The position numbers and the translations under genes were made by a program. A stretch of DNA of 64,000 nucleotides from Algivirga pacifica (GTDB lineage Bacteria > Bacteroidota > Bacteroidia > Cytophagales > Flammeovirgaceae), in the NCBI RefSeq assembly GCF_039543525.1, contig NZ_BAABJX010000032.1, positions 1 to 64,000 of the forward strand. Reading direction: 5' to 3'. Position 1 is the stretch's first letter. Every line of letters starts with the position of its first letter. The notes below the pieces were generated by a model. That model worked only from the letters and a program-made list of their open reading frames with translations, was not told where the DNA came from and searched no databases. Positions 34,603-43,884 of this stretch are shown piece after piece.

Positions 34603-36042
34603 ATGAATAACACAACGGTTAATAGTGGCCATCCAAAAGGGTTATACATTCTGTTCTTCACAGAGATGTGGGAACGCTTCAGTTACTACGGTATGCGCGC
34701 TTTATTGGTACTTTTCCTAACTGCTCCATTATTTGGCATGGAGGGTATCGAAAGCCCCGCTTTCGCAGGGTTAGGTTGGGACAGAGGCGATGCACTCTCA
34801 CTATATGGAACCTATACCATGTTAGTATATCTAATGTCTATCCCCGGTGGTATTCTAGCGGACAAGTGGTTAGGACAGAAAAAAACCGTAATGCTTGGTG
34901 GTTGGTTGCTGGTAGCAGGTCATGGTGTGATGGCTATCCCTCAAACGTGGGCATTCTATACAGCACTAGCACTTATCGTATTGGGTGTAGGTTGCTTGAA
35001 GCCTAATATCTCTACGATGGTTGGTGGTCTTTACAAAGACAAAGACCCAAGAAGGGATAAAGGATTTACCATTTTCTATATTGGCATTAACTTAGGTGCT
35101 TTCCTTGCTCCTTTGGCTTGTGGATCTATCGCAGCTACTTACGGATGGCACTGGGGCTTCGGTCTAGCAGGTATCGGTATGGCCTTTGGGCAGATTGTTT
35201 ATATGTGGGGACAAAAATACCTACAGGGTGTTGGTGAGTCATTGAATACTGACCAAAACTTGAAAGCAGCGAACGACAAACCATTGACTAACATCGAAAA
35301 AGACCGAGTGGTTGTTCTTTTGATTTCATTCTTGATTATCATCTTATTCTGGGCTGCATTTGAGCAAGCTGGAGGTTTGATGAACCTATATGCTCAAGAA
35401 AAAACCAATCGTGTTATTGGCTTCCTAGGAGACATCAACCTTTCATTCCTTGAAAACGGTAATGCAATCCCTGCAGCATGGTTCCAATCTGTAAACTCTC
35501 TATTTATCCTTACATTAGGTCTTCCAGTAGCAGCATTCTGGGCAGCTAGAAGCAAAGCTGGAAAAGAGAGCTCTACCCTATTGAAAATGGCCATTGGTAC
35601 GATGATCATGGGTGCTGGTTTCCTATTCATGTCGAAAGCAGCAATTGAAGCTGAAGCTACTACAGATGCCAAAGCAGCAATGATTTGGTTGGTATTGGCT
35701 TACTTATTCCATACTGTAGGTGAACTTTGTGCGTCTCCAACAGCACTTTCTTTCATTACTAAGCTAGCTCCAGCAAAATATGCTTCTATCATGATGGGGG
35801 TTTACTTTGCAGCAACAGGTCTTGGTAACAAAGTAGCTGGTGTGATTGGTGAGGTTGCTGTAAGTGACTCTACCAGCGAGTTGACGGTATTTACTTCTAT
35901 TGCCGTGATCTGGGTAGCATTAGGTGGATTAGTTCTATTATTCCTGAAGAAGCTGAAGAAGCTTACGCACGGCGCCGAGGATGGAGAGTATACTTCAGTG
36001 AACGAAGCCGCTAAAGGTGAAGTAAAAGAAGAAGCAATGTAA
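34603..36042 (+). CDS. Proton-dependent oligopeptide transporter (POT/PTR2), tandem paralogue
   Basis: The 479-residue carrier repeats the same plan as its neighbour: SGHPKGLYILFFTEMWERFSYYGMRA at the start, GGILADKWLGQKK, the PTR2 signature FYIGINLGAFLAPLACG, FWAAFEQAGGLMNLYA and GELCASPTALSFI. A longer insert near residues 25-45 (containing PLFGMEGIESPAF) and a charged C-terminal tail set it apart. The pair arose by duplication followed by clear divergence, so the two probably differ in peptide preference. It ends with a strong terminator and then a GTTGA-word repeat. Confidence 0.95.
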   Translation: MNNTTVNSGHPKGLYILFFTEMWERFSYYGMRALLVLFLTAPLFGMEGIESPAFAGLGWDRGDALSLYGTYTMLVYLMSIPGGILADKWLGQKKTVMLGGWLLVAGHGVMAIPQTWAFYTALALIVLGVGCLKPNISTMVGGLYKDKDPRRDKGFTIFYIGINLGAFLAPLACGSIAATYGWHWGFGLAGIGMAFGQIVYMWGQKYLQGVGESLNTDQNLKAANDKPLTNIEKDRVVVLLISFLIIILFWAAFEQAGGLMNLYAQEKTNRVIGFLGDINLSFLENGNAIPAAWFQSVNSLFILTLGLPVAAFWAARSKAGKESSTLLKMAIGTMIMGAGFLFMSKAAIEAEATTDAKAAMIWLVLAYLFHTVGELCASPTALSFITKLAPAKYASIMMGVYFAATGLGNKVAGVIGEVAVSDSTSELTVFTSIAVIWVALGGLVLLFLKKLKKLTHGAEDGEYTSVNEAAKGEVKEEAM

Positions 36043-36081
36043 TTTACTGCTTTCCTGTTACTGGAAAGTCAATATATGTAG

Positions 36082-36120
36082 AGCGGTATAGGGCAGTGAT
36101 GCTTTATACCGCTTTTTTTG
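36082..36120 (+). terminator. Rho-independent terminator after second POT gene
   Basis: AGCGGTATA (36082-36090) pairs with TATACCGCT (36105-36113), followed by a run of seven T. Confidence 0.92.
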
Positions 36121-36222
36121 TTGTTGAATCGTTGATTCGTTGAATCGAGTTGATTTGTTTATTGATTAAGGTAAGATTGAATATTCAATTAGGATTGAAT
36201 CAGTCAACGATTCAACAATTAC
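36119..36222. repeat. GTTGA-word inverted repeat
   Basis: TTGTTGAATCGTTGATTC-type words at the left pair with GAATC-AGTCAACGATTCAACAA words at the right. The middle carries ATTGAATATTCAAT. It directly follows the terminator of the second POT gene. Confidence 0.75.
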
Positions 36223-36286
36223 GGTCCAATAATTGTCTATTGATCTTTTTTAAACTTTCTCACTATCGGAATATTGAATTAATCCC

Positions 36287-36294
36287 TATTTTTG
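36287..36294 (+). promoter_or_regulatory. Candidate -7 promoter element for the MBOAT gene
   Basis: TATTTTTG matches TAnnTTTG, 22 bp before the ATG. Confidence 0.45.
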
Positions 36295-36316
36295 TGATAA
36301 TCTAACCAAACAGACT

Positions 36317-37822
36317 ATGTCAGAACTTTTTACGTACTCAGAGAACTCTCCTCTTCTGTTTACACAAACAGCCTTTTGGATTTTCTTTGGCGTCATTATT
36401 ATCGGATATCACTTTCTTCAGGACCGTATCAAGGGTAGAAATATCATGCTACTAATTGCTAGCTTGTACTTCTATTACTTGTCTAGTGGCTTCTATTTCC
36501 TACTCTTGATCTTCTCTACTTTTGTGGATTATTATATTGGTGGAGCGATCTACAAGAGTACCCATAAAGGAATAAGAAAGTTGCTGGTCACCTTGAGTGT
36601 GACGATTAACCTTAGCTTATTAGCCTACTTCAAGTATACCTATTTCTTTACGGATGGGATCAACACTTTATTTGATACGGATATAGAAGTCAATAACTTT
36701 CTGGCTGTCTTTCTGAATACGTTTGGAGCGGATATGGACACCAGTAATATCTTCTTGCCTATCGGTATTTCCTTCTATACTTTTCAGACCATTAGTTACT
36801 CTGTCGATATCTATAGGAATCAGCTAACTCCTACTAAGAGTTTGATGGACTTTGGACTCTTTGTAAGTTTCTTTCCCCAGTTGGTCGCTGGCCCTATTGT
36901 ACGCGCCTCTGAGTTTATCCCACAGATCTATAAAAAATTTAGTTTAGACCAACGCGCTTATGGACAAGCGATCTATTTGATTATGTGTGGTCTTTTCAAG
37001 AAGATCTTTATTTCTGATTATATCTCCATCAACTTTGTAGATCGTATTTTCGATTCCCCTGCCAGCTATACGGGATTTGAGAACCTAATGGCTTCTTATG
37101 GGTATGCGATACAAATCTACTGTGATTTCTCTGGATATACAGATATAGCGATTGGTGTAGCAGCACTCTTAGGGTTTCAATTACCGCTCAACTTCAACTC
37201 TCCATATAAAGCCTTGGACATTACAGACTTCTGGAGAAGATGGCATATTTCCCTTTCTTCTTTCCTAAGGGACTATTTATATATTCCGCTGGGAGGTAAC
37301 CGTAAAGGAAAAATACGCACTTATTTCAACCTATTCATGACGATGTTCCTTGGAGGACTATGGCATGGTGCACACGTCCGTTTCCTTATTTGGGGTATAC
37401 TACATGGAGTGGCATTGGGTGTTCATAAAATATGGATGGAGAAAACAGGCAGTCATAAGAAAAAACATTCCCTGGGAAGGAATATACTGATGGGAGTGAT
37501 TACGTTCCACTTCGTCACCTTCTGTTGGATATTCTTCAGAGCTTCGGATATGGAAGCTGTTACTGCGGTACTTACGCAAATCAGCAGCAACTTCAACTTC
37601 GCACAGATTCCTGAAGTTATTTCGGCCTACAGCAAGCCATTTATGGTGATTATCTTAGGCTTTGGTATTCACCTATTCCCTCAAGGGTTAAAAGACCAAC
37701 TAGGAAAGGTCTTTACGCAAATGCCGGATTTGGCTAAGGCTGCTGCTATTGTACTACTCGCACTACTCCTCTTTCAAAGTAGATCTTCGGATATTCAGCC
37801 GTTTATCTATTTTCAGTTCTAA
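36317..37822 (+). CDS. MBOAT-family O-acyltransferase (AlgI-like)
   Basis: The 501-residue polytopic protein matches the AlgI/PatA branch of membrane-bound O-acyltransferases. It shows FLPIGISFYTFQTISYSVDIYR, FFPQLVAGPIVRASEF, YCDFSGYTDIAIG, DFWRRWHISLSSFLRDYLYIPLGGNRKG and the catalytic-His region FLGGLWHGAHVRFLIWG. Such proteins pass an acyl group from the cytosol to a periplasmic partner that modifies a polysaccharide. The usual AlgJ- or SGNH-type partner is missing, and its neighbours are a peptide transporter and a helicase. The acceptor is therefore unknown. Confidence 0.93.
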   Translation: MSELFTYSENSPLLFTQTAFWIFFGVIIIGYHFLQDRIKGRNIMLLIASLYFYYLSSGFYFLLLIFSTFVDYYIGGAIYKSTHKGIRKLLVTLSVTINLSLLAYFKYTYFFTDGINTLFDTDIEVNNFLAVFLNTFGADMDTSNIFLPIGISFYTFQTISYSVDIYRNQLTPTKSLMDFGLFVSFFPQLVAGPIVRASEFIPQIYKKFSLDQRAYGQAIYLIMCGLFKKIFISDYISINFVDRIFDSPASYTGFENLMASYGYAIQIYCDFSGYTDIAIGVAALLGFQLPLNFNSPYKALDITDFWRRWHISLSSFLRDYLYIPLGGNRKGKIRTYFNLFMTMFLGGLWHGAHVRFLIWGILHGVALGVHKIWMEKTGSHKKKHSLGRNILMGVITFHFVTFCWIFFRASDMEAVTAVLTQISSNFNFAQIPEVISAYSKPFMVIILGFGIHLFPQGLKDQLGKVFTQMPDLAKAAAIVLLALLLFQSRSSDIQPFIYFQF

Positions 37823-37875
37823 TACATTTGTAGGGGTATGATGATTAAGTTTGAATAAATAGCGGTCTTACTGTT

Positions 37876-38039
37876 AAATCGCTTTGTTGAATCGTTGAAT
37901 CGATGAATTTCACCTTCGGTGAGTTGATTAGTTGATTGATCTTTCACCTCATACTCGATCAACAAATCAACTCGATTCAACGAGCGAAGCTCAATTCAAC
38001 TCTCCAAAGGAGAATTTCAACGATTCAACAAAGCGGTTT
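37876..38039. repeat. GTTGA-word inverted repeat with three mini-palindromes
   Basis: Outer arms GCTTTGTTGAATCGTTGAA and its inverse (ending near 38035) flank different inner words: TCACC-TTC-GGTGA on the left, GAGC-GAA-GCTC and CTCC-AAA-GGAG on the right. It lies between the convergent MBOAT and helicase genes. Confidence 0.82.
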
Positions 38040-38066
38040 GCTAGTACGACAGTTATCTACTCATCG

Positions 38067-39209
38067 TTAATATCCTTGCAAATCAATAGTAGCTGCATCT
38101 ACAGTCTCCACTTGCTTCTTCATCTTCTTCTGAATCACCTTAAAATGGTGCTCATCTTCCTCAGTAATAAACGTATAGGCTTCTCCTGTTTGCTCTGCCC
38201 TACCCGTACGTCCAATTCTATGAATAAAGTCCTTTGGAGAACGAGGTAACTCATAATTAATCACATAAGGCAAAGCATCAATATCCACTCCTCTGGCTAA
38301 CAAGTCAGTCGCTACTAATGCCGTCAATTCACCATCCTTGAACATTTGTAGGGATTTCTTACGGTTCCCTTGCCCTTTCTTACTATGAATGGCCCTTGCC
38401 GTAATACCATTTTTGAAAAGTTTATCTGCGACCACATCTGCCTGATGGGTAGAAGAAGTAAAAATTAATACTTGTCGAATATTCTTTTCAATAATCAAGT
38501 GACGTAAAAGTGGTCCTTTACGCTCAGGAGTGACCTGATAGGCAAGCTGCTTGATCAACGTGATATCCTGCTCCTCTTGTCCAAGATCTACTACTACCGG
38601 ATCTTTTAACAACCCTGCCTGAATGGTATTGATATCTGGACTTAATGTAGCGGAGAATAATAGATTCTGTCTCATAAAAGGCAGTTTCCCTAATATTTGG
38701 TCCATCTCTTCCTTAAATCCCAGGTTGAGCATTTTATCCGCTTCATCCAATACTAGTGTACTCACAGAAGAGAAGTTCACCGCATTCTTCTCATACAATT
38801 CCAATAAACGTCCCGGTGTTGCAACCAGTACATTGATATTATTGAGTTTTTGCATTTGAGGATTAATCGATACCCCTCCATATACCGCCATAGAACGGAA
38901 AGGATAAGGAACATATTTCTCAAAAGAACGAAATACCTCCTCTACCTGTATAGCCAACTCGCGAGTGGGTACCAATACCAAGGTATTGATATGTCTGTTC
39001 TTCAACTTGGTAACTCCTTCCAGGTTTCTAAGAATAGGCAACACATAGCTCAGTGTTTTTCCTGATCCTGTTTTGGCAATCCCTAACACATCCTGTTTTT
39101 TTCGTACTGCCGGAATCACTTCCGTTTGTATAGGGTATGGCTTCTCATAATTCATGGCTGCCAGGGCATCCAGCAAATAGGAAGGTAATTTTAGTTTCTT
39201 GAATGACAT
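38067..39209 (-). CDS. DEAD-box RNA helicase (RhlE-like)
   Basis: The 380-residue ATP-dependent RNA helicase has all core motifs: Q motif PYPIQTEVIP, motif I AKTGSGKT, Ia PTRELAIQ, Ib TPGRL, II DEAD, III SAT, then the second RecA domain with IFTSSTHQAD, ATDLLARGVDI and motif VI HRIGRTGRA. It is a compact core with only a short C-terminal tail, like RhlE-type proteins used in ribosome assembly and RNA decay, particularly in the cold. It is monocistronic, with a TAnnTTTG box 34 bp upstream. The exact subfamily is inferred. Confidence 0.94.
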   Translation of the reverse strand: MSFKKLKLPSYLLDALAAMNYEKPYPIQTEVIPAVRKKQDVLGIAKTGSGKTLSYVLPILRNLEGVTKLKNRHINTLVLVPTRELAIQVEEVFRSFEKYVPYPFRSMAVYGGVSINPQMQKLNNINVLVATPGRLLELYEKNAVNFSSVSTLVLDEADKMLNLGFKEEMDQILGKLPFMRQNLLFSATLSPDINTIQAGLLKDPVVVDLGQEEQDITLIKQLAYQVTPERKGPLLRHLIIEKNIRQVLIFTSSTHQADVVADKLFKNGITARAIHSKKGQGNRKKSLQMFKDGELTALVATDLLARGVDIDALPYVINYELPRSPKDFIHRIGRTGRAEQTGEAYTFITEEDEHHFKVIQKKMKKQVETVDAATIDLQGY

Positions 39210-39242
39210 AATTTCTCGTAGTTGTCCTTTTTAATATTTTGG

Positions 39243-39250
39243 CAAAGGTA
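39243..39250 (-). promoter_or_regulatory. Candidate -7 promoter element for the helicase gene
   Basis: On the minus strand this reads TACCTTTG, matching TAnnTTTG, 34 bp upstream of the ATG, close to the spacing at pgi and rnhB. Confidence 0.5.
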
Positions 39251-39680
39251 CGAGTATATCTTTTGAGGAAGGCTATTTTAATCATTAAAAATAGAGTATC
39301 CCTTACTGTTTGTAGAATTGATAGAACAAACACAAATGACGTGAGACTTTTAGAAAATGGTTCTACAACCTAAATATACATATCAATTTACTTCCTAATC
39401 AGTGAGTTTTCAGCCTGCTATGCAATGAACGTACCTCCCTTACGTTCTACCCGCCTATATTAGTAATAGAAAATAAAAGTCAATCACTGTGAGCTATTTA
39501 ATAGAACATATCATCAAACAAATACCCTATCCTTCTCTTTTTGAAGTTAAGGTATTTCCTATTCGCTTTATCCTTTATAAGTTAACTTGGGAGGTAGGAA
39601 CAGGGTTTCAAGTATTATTTCCACTCTACTCCAGTTTCATAAGAGATGTTATTACATGGACATAATAATAACCTTTCCTG
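39251..39680. other. Gene-free stretch between helicase and SRPBCC genes
   Basis: I see no credible gene, hairpin or repeat of the families found elsewhere. The sequence is AT-rich, and open frames are short and lack family similarity. It may contain a degraded gene. Confidence 0.5.
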
Positions 39681-40118
39681 CTATAAAGCAAACACCTTCT
39701 TATAAATCGGCTTTCGATACAAAAACTGTCCATACATGGCAGGAAATAGTAATAAATCCATAATACTACTTCCTGTGGTATAGGTAACATCATCGACAAT
39801 CACTGTATGCTCTCCGTGACGAATCAGACGGTGCTTATGCTTCCATTCCGTAAGACCCAAAGGCAACTTATCCCCTTTATCCACAAAATAAATTTCTCCA
39901 TGAAGATGTTGTTGCTCCGTTACCACACTAATCCAATTTTGACGAAACAATAAAAAATCCAAAGACAAAGCGACTCTATCCCCTGTTTCACACCCCTCAA
40001 ACTGTTTGACCTCTAACTTTGGAAAAGGAGGGGCTAATTGATTGAATAGTGTTTGATTAAACCCTTTCCAGACCTGTTCATAAGGTTGTTTAACTTGTGT
40101 AGCCACTTCAAAATGCAT
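39681..40118 (-). CDS. SRPBCC (START-like) ligand-binding protein
   Basis: I start at the ATG at 40118 (MHFEVATQVKQPYEQVW), giving 145 residues; 16 upstream codons do not fit the fold. The opening strand and helix (VATQVKQPYEQVWKGFNQTLFNQLAPPFPKL) and the alternating strands ending in DDVTYTTGSSIMDLLLFPAMYGQFLYRKPIYKKVF match the Bet v1/START-like helix-grip fold common in Bacteroidota, with a long C-terminal helix over a hydrophobic cavity. The ligand is unknown. It is divergent from radA, and the spacer carries a nested inverted repeat. Confidence 0.8.
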   Translation of the reverse strand: MHFEVATQVKQPYEQVWKGFNQTLFNQLAPPFPKLEVKQFEGCETGDRVALSLDFLLFRQNWISVVTEQQHLHGEIYFVDKGDKLPLGLTEWKHKHRLIRHGEHTVIVDDVTYTTGSSIMDLLLFPAMYGQFLYRKPIYKKVFAL

Positions 40119-40245
40119 AACAATGTAGGATATATGGATGTTATTGAATTTATGTAAAATATACATTTAATAACGTTTAGAAAATGAAAGAGTTTTGTTT
40201 AAAATATTGATTATTGTCTCTTAGATTCTATTATTTTTACCATTC

Positions 40246-40310
40246 AGAGCTTATTAGGAATACTCAGATATAAGATTTTTCTATCTAAACCAATATTCCT
40301 AATAAGCTCT
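40246..40310. repeat. Nested inverted repeat between SRPBCC gene and radA
   Basis: A perfect 17-bp stem (40246-40262 with 40294-40310; AGAGCTTATTAGGAATA) encloses an inner AGATA/TATCT stem. It is in a divergent promoter region, so it is not a gene-end terminator. It could be a 5' leader structure for radA, an operator or a tiny MITE; I see no clear target duplication. Confidence 0.8.
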
Positions 40311-40389
40311 TACAGGAAATTATTGATACATTATTATTCAATATGATCCATGATCAAACTGCTAACTGAATATTTAAACTATTTTTATA

Positions 40390-41784
40390 ATGGCTAAAAA
40401 GGTCAAAACCGCTTTTTTCTGCCAAAACTGTGGGCACGAATCGGCAAAATGGCAAGGCAAATGTCCTTCCTGTGGTGAATGGAATACTTTTGTAGAAGAA
40501 ATCCTTCAGGATAAATCAGCTGCACCTCAGAAGGGAGATTGGAAACCTGCAGGCAACGTGGCAGAAGGCAAAAAAACGGTTAGCAAACCGCTAAAAATTG
40601 AGGAAATCACCTATTCTGAAGAGCAACGTATCATTACCAAAGATGCTGAACTTAATCGTGTATTAGGAGGGGGTATTATGCCCGGGTCTGTTGTTTTGAT
40701 TGGTGGAGAGCCCGGTATTGGTAAATCTACGCTCATGTTACAAATTGCCCTTACCCTCAATCAACAAAAGGTGCTTTATGTTTCTGGGGAGGAAAGTGGA
40801 CAACAAATTAAGCAACGTGCAGAACGTTTGCCATTCGATTCCGACAACTGTTATATCCTTACGGAGACCAATACCCAGCAGATCTTCCAACAAATAGAGC
40901 AAAACAAGCCAGATGTCTTGGTCATTGACTCTATTCAAACGTTATCTTCCTCATTGCTAGAAGCTGCTGCAGGAAGTGTTTCTCAGGTCAAAGAGTGTAC
41001 GCTGGAGCTGATTCGATTTGCCAAGGAAACCAATACACCGGTATTCATGATTGGTCACATCACTAAGGATGGAAACCTCGCAGGGCCAAAAGTACTGGAA
41101 CATATGGTCGATACGGTATTACAGTTTGAGGGAGACCGACACATGACCTACCGTATTCTTCGTACCACTAAAAACCGTTTTGGCTCTACCTCAGAACTTG
41201 GCATCTACGAAATGCAATCCGTAGGACTAAGAGAAGTCAGTAATCCTTCTGAAATTTTGATTTCCCAAAGAGATGGAGGATTGAGTGGGATTGCGGTTGG
41301 CACAATAATGGAAGGAAATCGTCCATTGTTAGTGGAGGTGCAATCTTTGGTGACTCCTTCTGTGTATGGAAATCCCCAACGCAACAGTAACGGCTTTGAT
41401 AGCAAACGTTTGAATATGCTTCTAGCCGTACTAGAAAAACGAGGTGGATACAAATTAAGCTTCTCGGATATCTTCCTCAATATTACAGGAGGACTAAAAG
41501 TAGAAGACCCTGCCATTGATCTGGCTGTATGTGCTTCCATGATCTCTTCTCATGAAGATTGGGCCTTGGATGGACAGGTATGTTTTGCGGCAGAAGTAGG
41601 TCTTGGAGGTGAAATTCGAGCCATCAGCAAAATAGAGCATCGAATCAGTGAAGCCGAAAAGCTAGGATTCAAGCATATTTTTGTTTCCAAGTTTAATATG
41701 AAAGGCGTGAAGCAAGAAGATCACAATATACGTATCCATGCCATCGGGAAACTAGAAGAACTAACGGACTACCTCTTCACTTAA
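40390..41784 (+). CDS. radA: DNA repair protein RadA
   Basis: RadA is a RecA-like helicase that promotes branch migration in recombinational repair. The 464-residue product has the N-terminal C4 zinc finger (C11, C14, C25, C28), Walker A GGEPGIGKST (about residues 105-114), Walker B VLVIDSIQTL, the RadA-specific KNRFG motif, and a C-terminal Lon-protease-like domain without a catalytic dyad (RDGGLSGIAVGTIMEGNRPLLVEVQ onward). Length and order are normal. It is alone in its unit, with a GTTGA-word repeat directly after its stop. Confidence 0.97.
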   Translation: MAKKVKTAFFCQNCGHESAKWQGKCPSCGEWNTFVEEILQDKSAAPQKGDWKPAGNVAEGKKTVSKPLKIEEITYSEEQRIITKDAELNRVLGGGIMPGSVVLIGGEPGIGKSTLMLQIALTLNQQKVLYVSGEESGQQIKQRAERLPFDSDNCYILTETNTQQIFQQIEQNKPDVLVIDSIQTLSSSLLEAAAGSVSQVKECTLELIRFAKETNTPVFMIGHITKDGNLAGPKVLEHMVDTVLQFEGDRHMTYRILRTTKNRFGSTSELGIYEMQSVGLREVSNPSEILISQRDGGLSGIAVGTIMEGNRPLLVEVQSLVTPSVYGNPQRNSNGFDSKRLNMLLAVLEKRGGYKLSFSDIFLNITGGLKVEDPAIDLAVCASMISSHEDWALDGQVCFAAEVGLGGEIRAISKIEHRISEAEKLGFKHIFVSKFNMKGVKQEDHNIRIHAIGKLEELTDYLFT

Positions 41785-41942
41785 TGTTGATTCGTTGAAT
41801 CGTTGAATTGAGCTTTGCTCGTTGATTCGAGATGAATCGTTGACTGATTCAATTCTAATTGAATACGCAATAACAAATCATTAAACAAATCAACTCGAAT
41901 CAACGGGCGAAGCCCAATTCAACGATTCAACGGTTCAACAAC
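41785..41942. repeat. GTTGA-word inverted repeat with compensated mini-palindrome
   Basis: The left arm (from 41786: GTTGATTCGTTGAATCG words) contains GAGC-TTT-GCTC. The right arm (to 41942) contains GGGC-GAA-GCCC at the matching place. Each is a perfect mini-palindrome though they differ at a paired position. It lies between radA and the OmpA-like gene and starts at the base after the radA stop. Confidence 0.88.
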
Positions 41943-41991
41943 TATTATGCTTCTAAATTTTTCATCCTTTTCCAATCAAAACAACAAACCT

Positions 41992-43884
41992 ATGAAACCA
42001 CTTCTACTCCTACTCTTACTTAACGTATTGCTACTTCCATCGCTATTTGCTCAAAGCAAAAAAGCCATCAAGGCATTTGAAAGAGGTTATCAGCATATGA
42101 TTATGCGAGAGAATACTGATGCAAAGAAGTACTTCAACGAAGCCATCACCTTAGAGCCTTCTTATGGAGATGCCTTATATGCTTTGGGACAACTCTATTA
42201 CTTTGAACGCAATATTCCCGCCATGAAAAAGACTTATGCCCAGCTACTGGAATGTTGTGGACAATCTCCTGAGTTTTCCAGTGTCAATATTATCATGGGA
42301 AGATTAGCGATTGGAGAAGGTAATTATGATCAGGCACAGATTTATGCCCAACAATATATGGATCAAGGGGAAGATGCCCCAAAACGTTCCCTAGCCTCAC
42401 AGATCTTATCCACCGTAGAGTACGCCAAGGAACAATTACAACATCCTCTGGACTATACTCCTCAATCCCTACCCAATGAGGTAAACATTAAGCAACAGCA
42501 ATATTTCCCTGTGATCACAGCTGATCAAAAATATCTGTATTTTACTGCCAGAGACGAACAGGGAGATGAAAACATTTACCAATGTGTCAGAACAGCATCC
42601 GGTTGGTCTACCCCTGAATCCATTGAATCCTTAAATACTCCTTACAATGAGGGAACTTGTAGTATTTCTGCAGATGGGAAAACCATGATTTTCACCTTCT
42701 GTGAGAATACCCGTAGAAGGTTTTCCTATGGTAGTTGTGACCTTTTTATTAGTTATAATGAAGGAGGTGAATGGTCAGAGCCTGTCAACATGGGACCAGC
42801 CGTTAACTCTCCTGACTGGGACTCTCAACCCTCACTATCCGCTGATGGACGTACGCTTTACTTTGTTTCAGACCGTAGGGGCGGACAAGGACAATCTGAC
42901 ATCTGGGTATGTAAACAAGATGACCAAGGCAAATGGATGCCCGCTAAAAACTTAGGAATGCCCGTAAACACTTCTCAGGATGACATTTCCCCATTTATTC
43001 ACGCTAATGGTACTACCCTATTCTTTGCTTCCAAAGGACATTTGGGTATGGGAGATCATGATCTGTTTCAAGCAGAGCTTCAAAATGGTGTATTTTCTGA
43101 GCCTAAAAATCTAGGATATCCTATCAATACCTTCTCTGAGCAAGTTTCCTTATTTATTACGGCTGATGGAAAGCAGGCTTATTACTCCATGGAAGAATAC
43201 AATCCTAATACCTATGCTAACCGTAGAAATCTAGCTTCCTTTACACTTCCTGAGGAAGTTCAAATTAATCCTAGTGGGTATATAAAAGGAAAAGTATTAG
43301 ACAAGAATAATCAAGCTCCTGTAGAAGCACGCATTACCCTGATGGATATTATATCCGGAGATACCATCTCATTATTTAAGTCAGACAAGCAAACTGGAGA
43401 TTATCTGTCTGTACTTCCGAAAGGCAAGCAATATGCTATGCATGTATCTGCCGAAAACTATGTTTTTCATAGTATGTCTTTTGACTACCGCAAAAGTAAT
43501 ACAGAGGGACTGACACAAGATATCTACCTGTCTCCTATCACTACAGGTACTAAGATTACTTTAAACAATCTATTCTTCGAGATAAACTCATTTAAACTTC
43601 TAGATGCCTCCAAAGTAGAGTTAGGTAAACTGGCTGATTTCCTACAAAAAAACAAAACCATACGTATTGCGATTAATGGACATACTGATAATGTTGGTAG
43701 TTCTGTCTACAACCTACAACTATCTCAAAAAAGAGCTGAATCTGTTGTAACCTACCTTAAAAAGCTTGGCATTACTGATGACCGACTGCATGCAAAGGGC
43801 TTCGGTGAAAAACAACCTATTGCTCCTAACGACACCACCGCTAATAAGGCCCTCAATCGTAGAATTGAATTTGAGATTCTATAA
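41992..43884 (+). CDS. PorE-like OmpA-family protein (TPR, beta-propeller, CRD, OmpA_C)
   Basis: I start at ATG 41992, which opens a signal peptide (LLLLLLLNVLLLPSLFAQ), giving 630 residues. TPR-like helices span about 23-130 (KAIKAFERGYQHM, LGQLYYFERNI). PD40-type propeller blades span about 165-425 (KYLYFTARDEQGDENIY, RTLYFVSDRRGGQGQSDIW, TTLFFASKGHLGMGDHDLF). A carboxypeptidase-regulatory-like domain (GYIKGKVLDKNNQAPVEARI) and an OmpA_C peptidoglycan-binding domain (INGHTDNVGS, ALNRRIEFEIL) follow. This order equals that of PorE (PG1058) of the type IX secretion system, but PorE is a lipoprotein and no lipobox Cys is seen here. Related OmpA paralogues are common, so the T9SS link is inferred. 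Confidence 0.85.
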   Translation: MKPLLLLLLLNVLLLPSLFAQSKKAIKAFERGYQHMIMRENTDAKKYFNEAITLEPSYGDALYALGQLYYFERNIPAMKKTYAQLLECCGQSPEFSSVNIIMGRLAIGEGNYDQAQIYAQQYMDQGEDAPKRSLASQILSTVEYAKEQLQHPLDYTPQSLPNEVNIKQQQYFPVITADQKYLYFTARDEQGDENIYQCVRTASGWSTPESIESLNTPYNEGTCSISADGKTMIFTFCENTRRRFSYGSCDLFISYNEGGEWSEPVNMGPAVNSPDWDSQPSLSADGRTLYFVSDRRGGQGQSDIWVCKQDDQGKWMPAKNLGMPVNTSQDDISPFIHANGTTLFFASKGHLGMGDHDLFQAELQNGVFSEPKNLGYPINTFSEQVSLFITADGKQAYYSMEEYNPNTYANRRNLASFTLPEEVQINPSGYIKGKVLDKNNQAPVEARITLMDIISGDTISLFKSDKQTGDYLSVLPKGKQYAMHVSAENYVFHSMSFDYRKSNTEGLTQDIYLSPITTGTKITLNNLFFEINSFKLLDASKVELGKLADFLQKNKTIRIAINGHTDNVGSSVYNLQLSQKRAESVVTYLKKLGITDDRLHAKGFGEKQPIAPNDTTANKALNRRIEFEIL

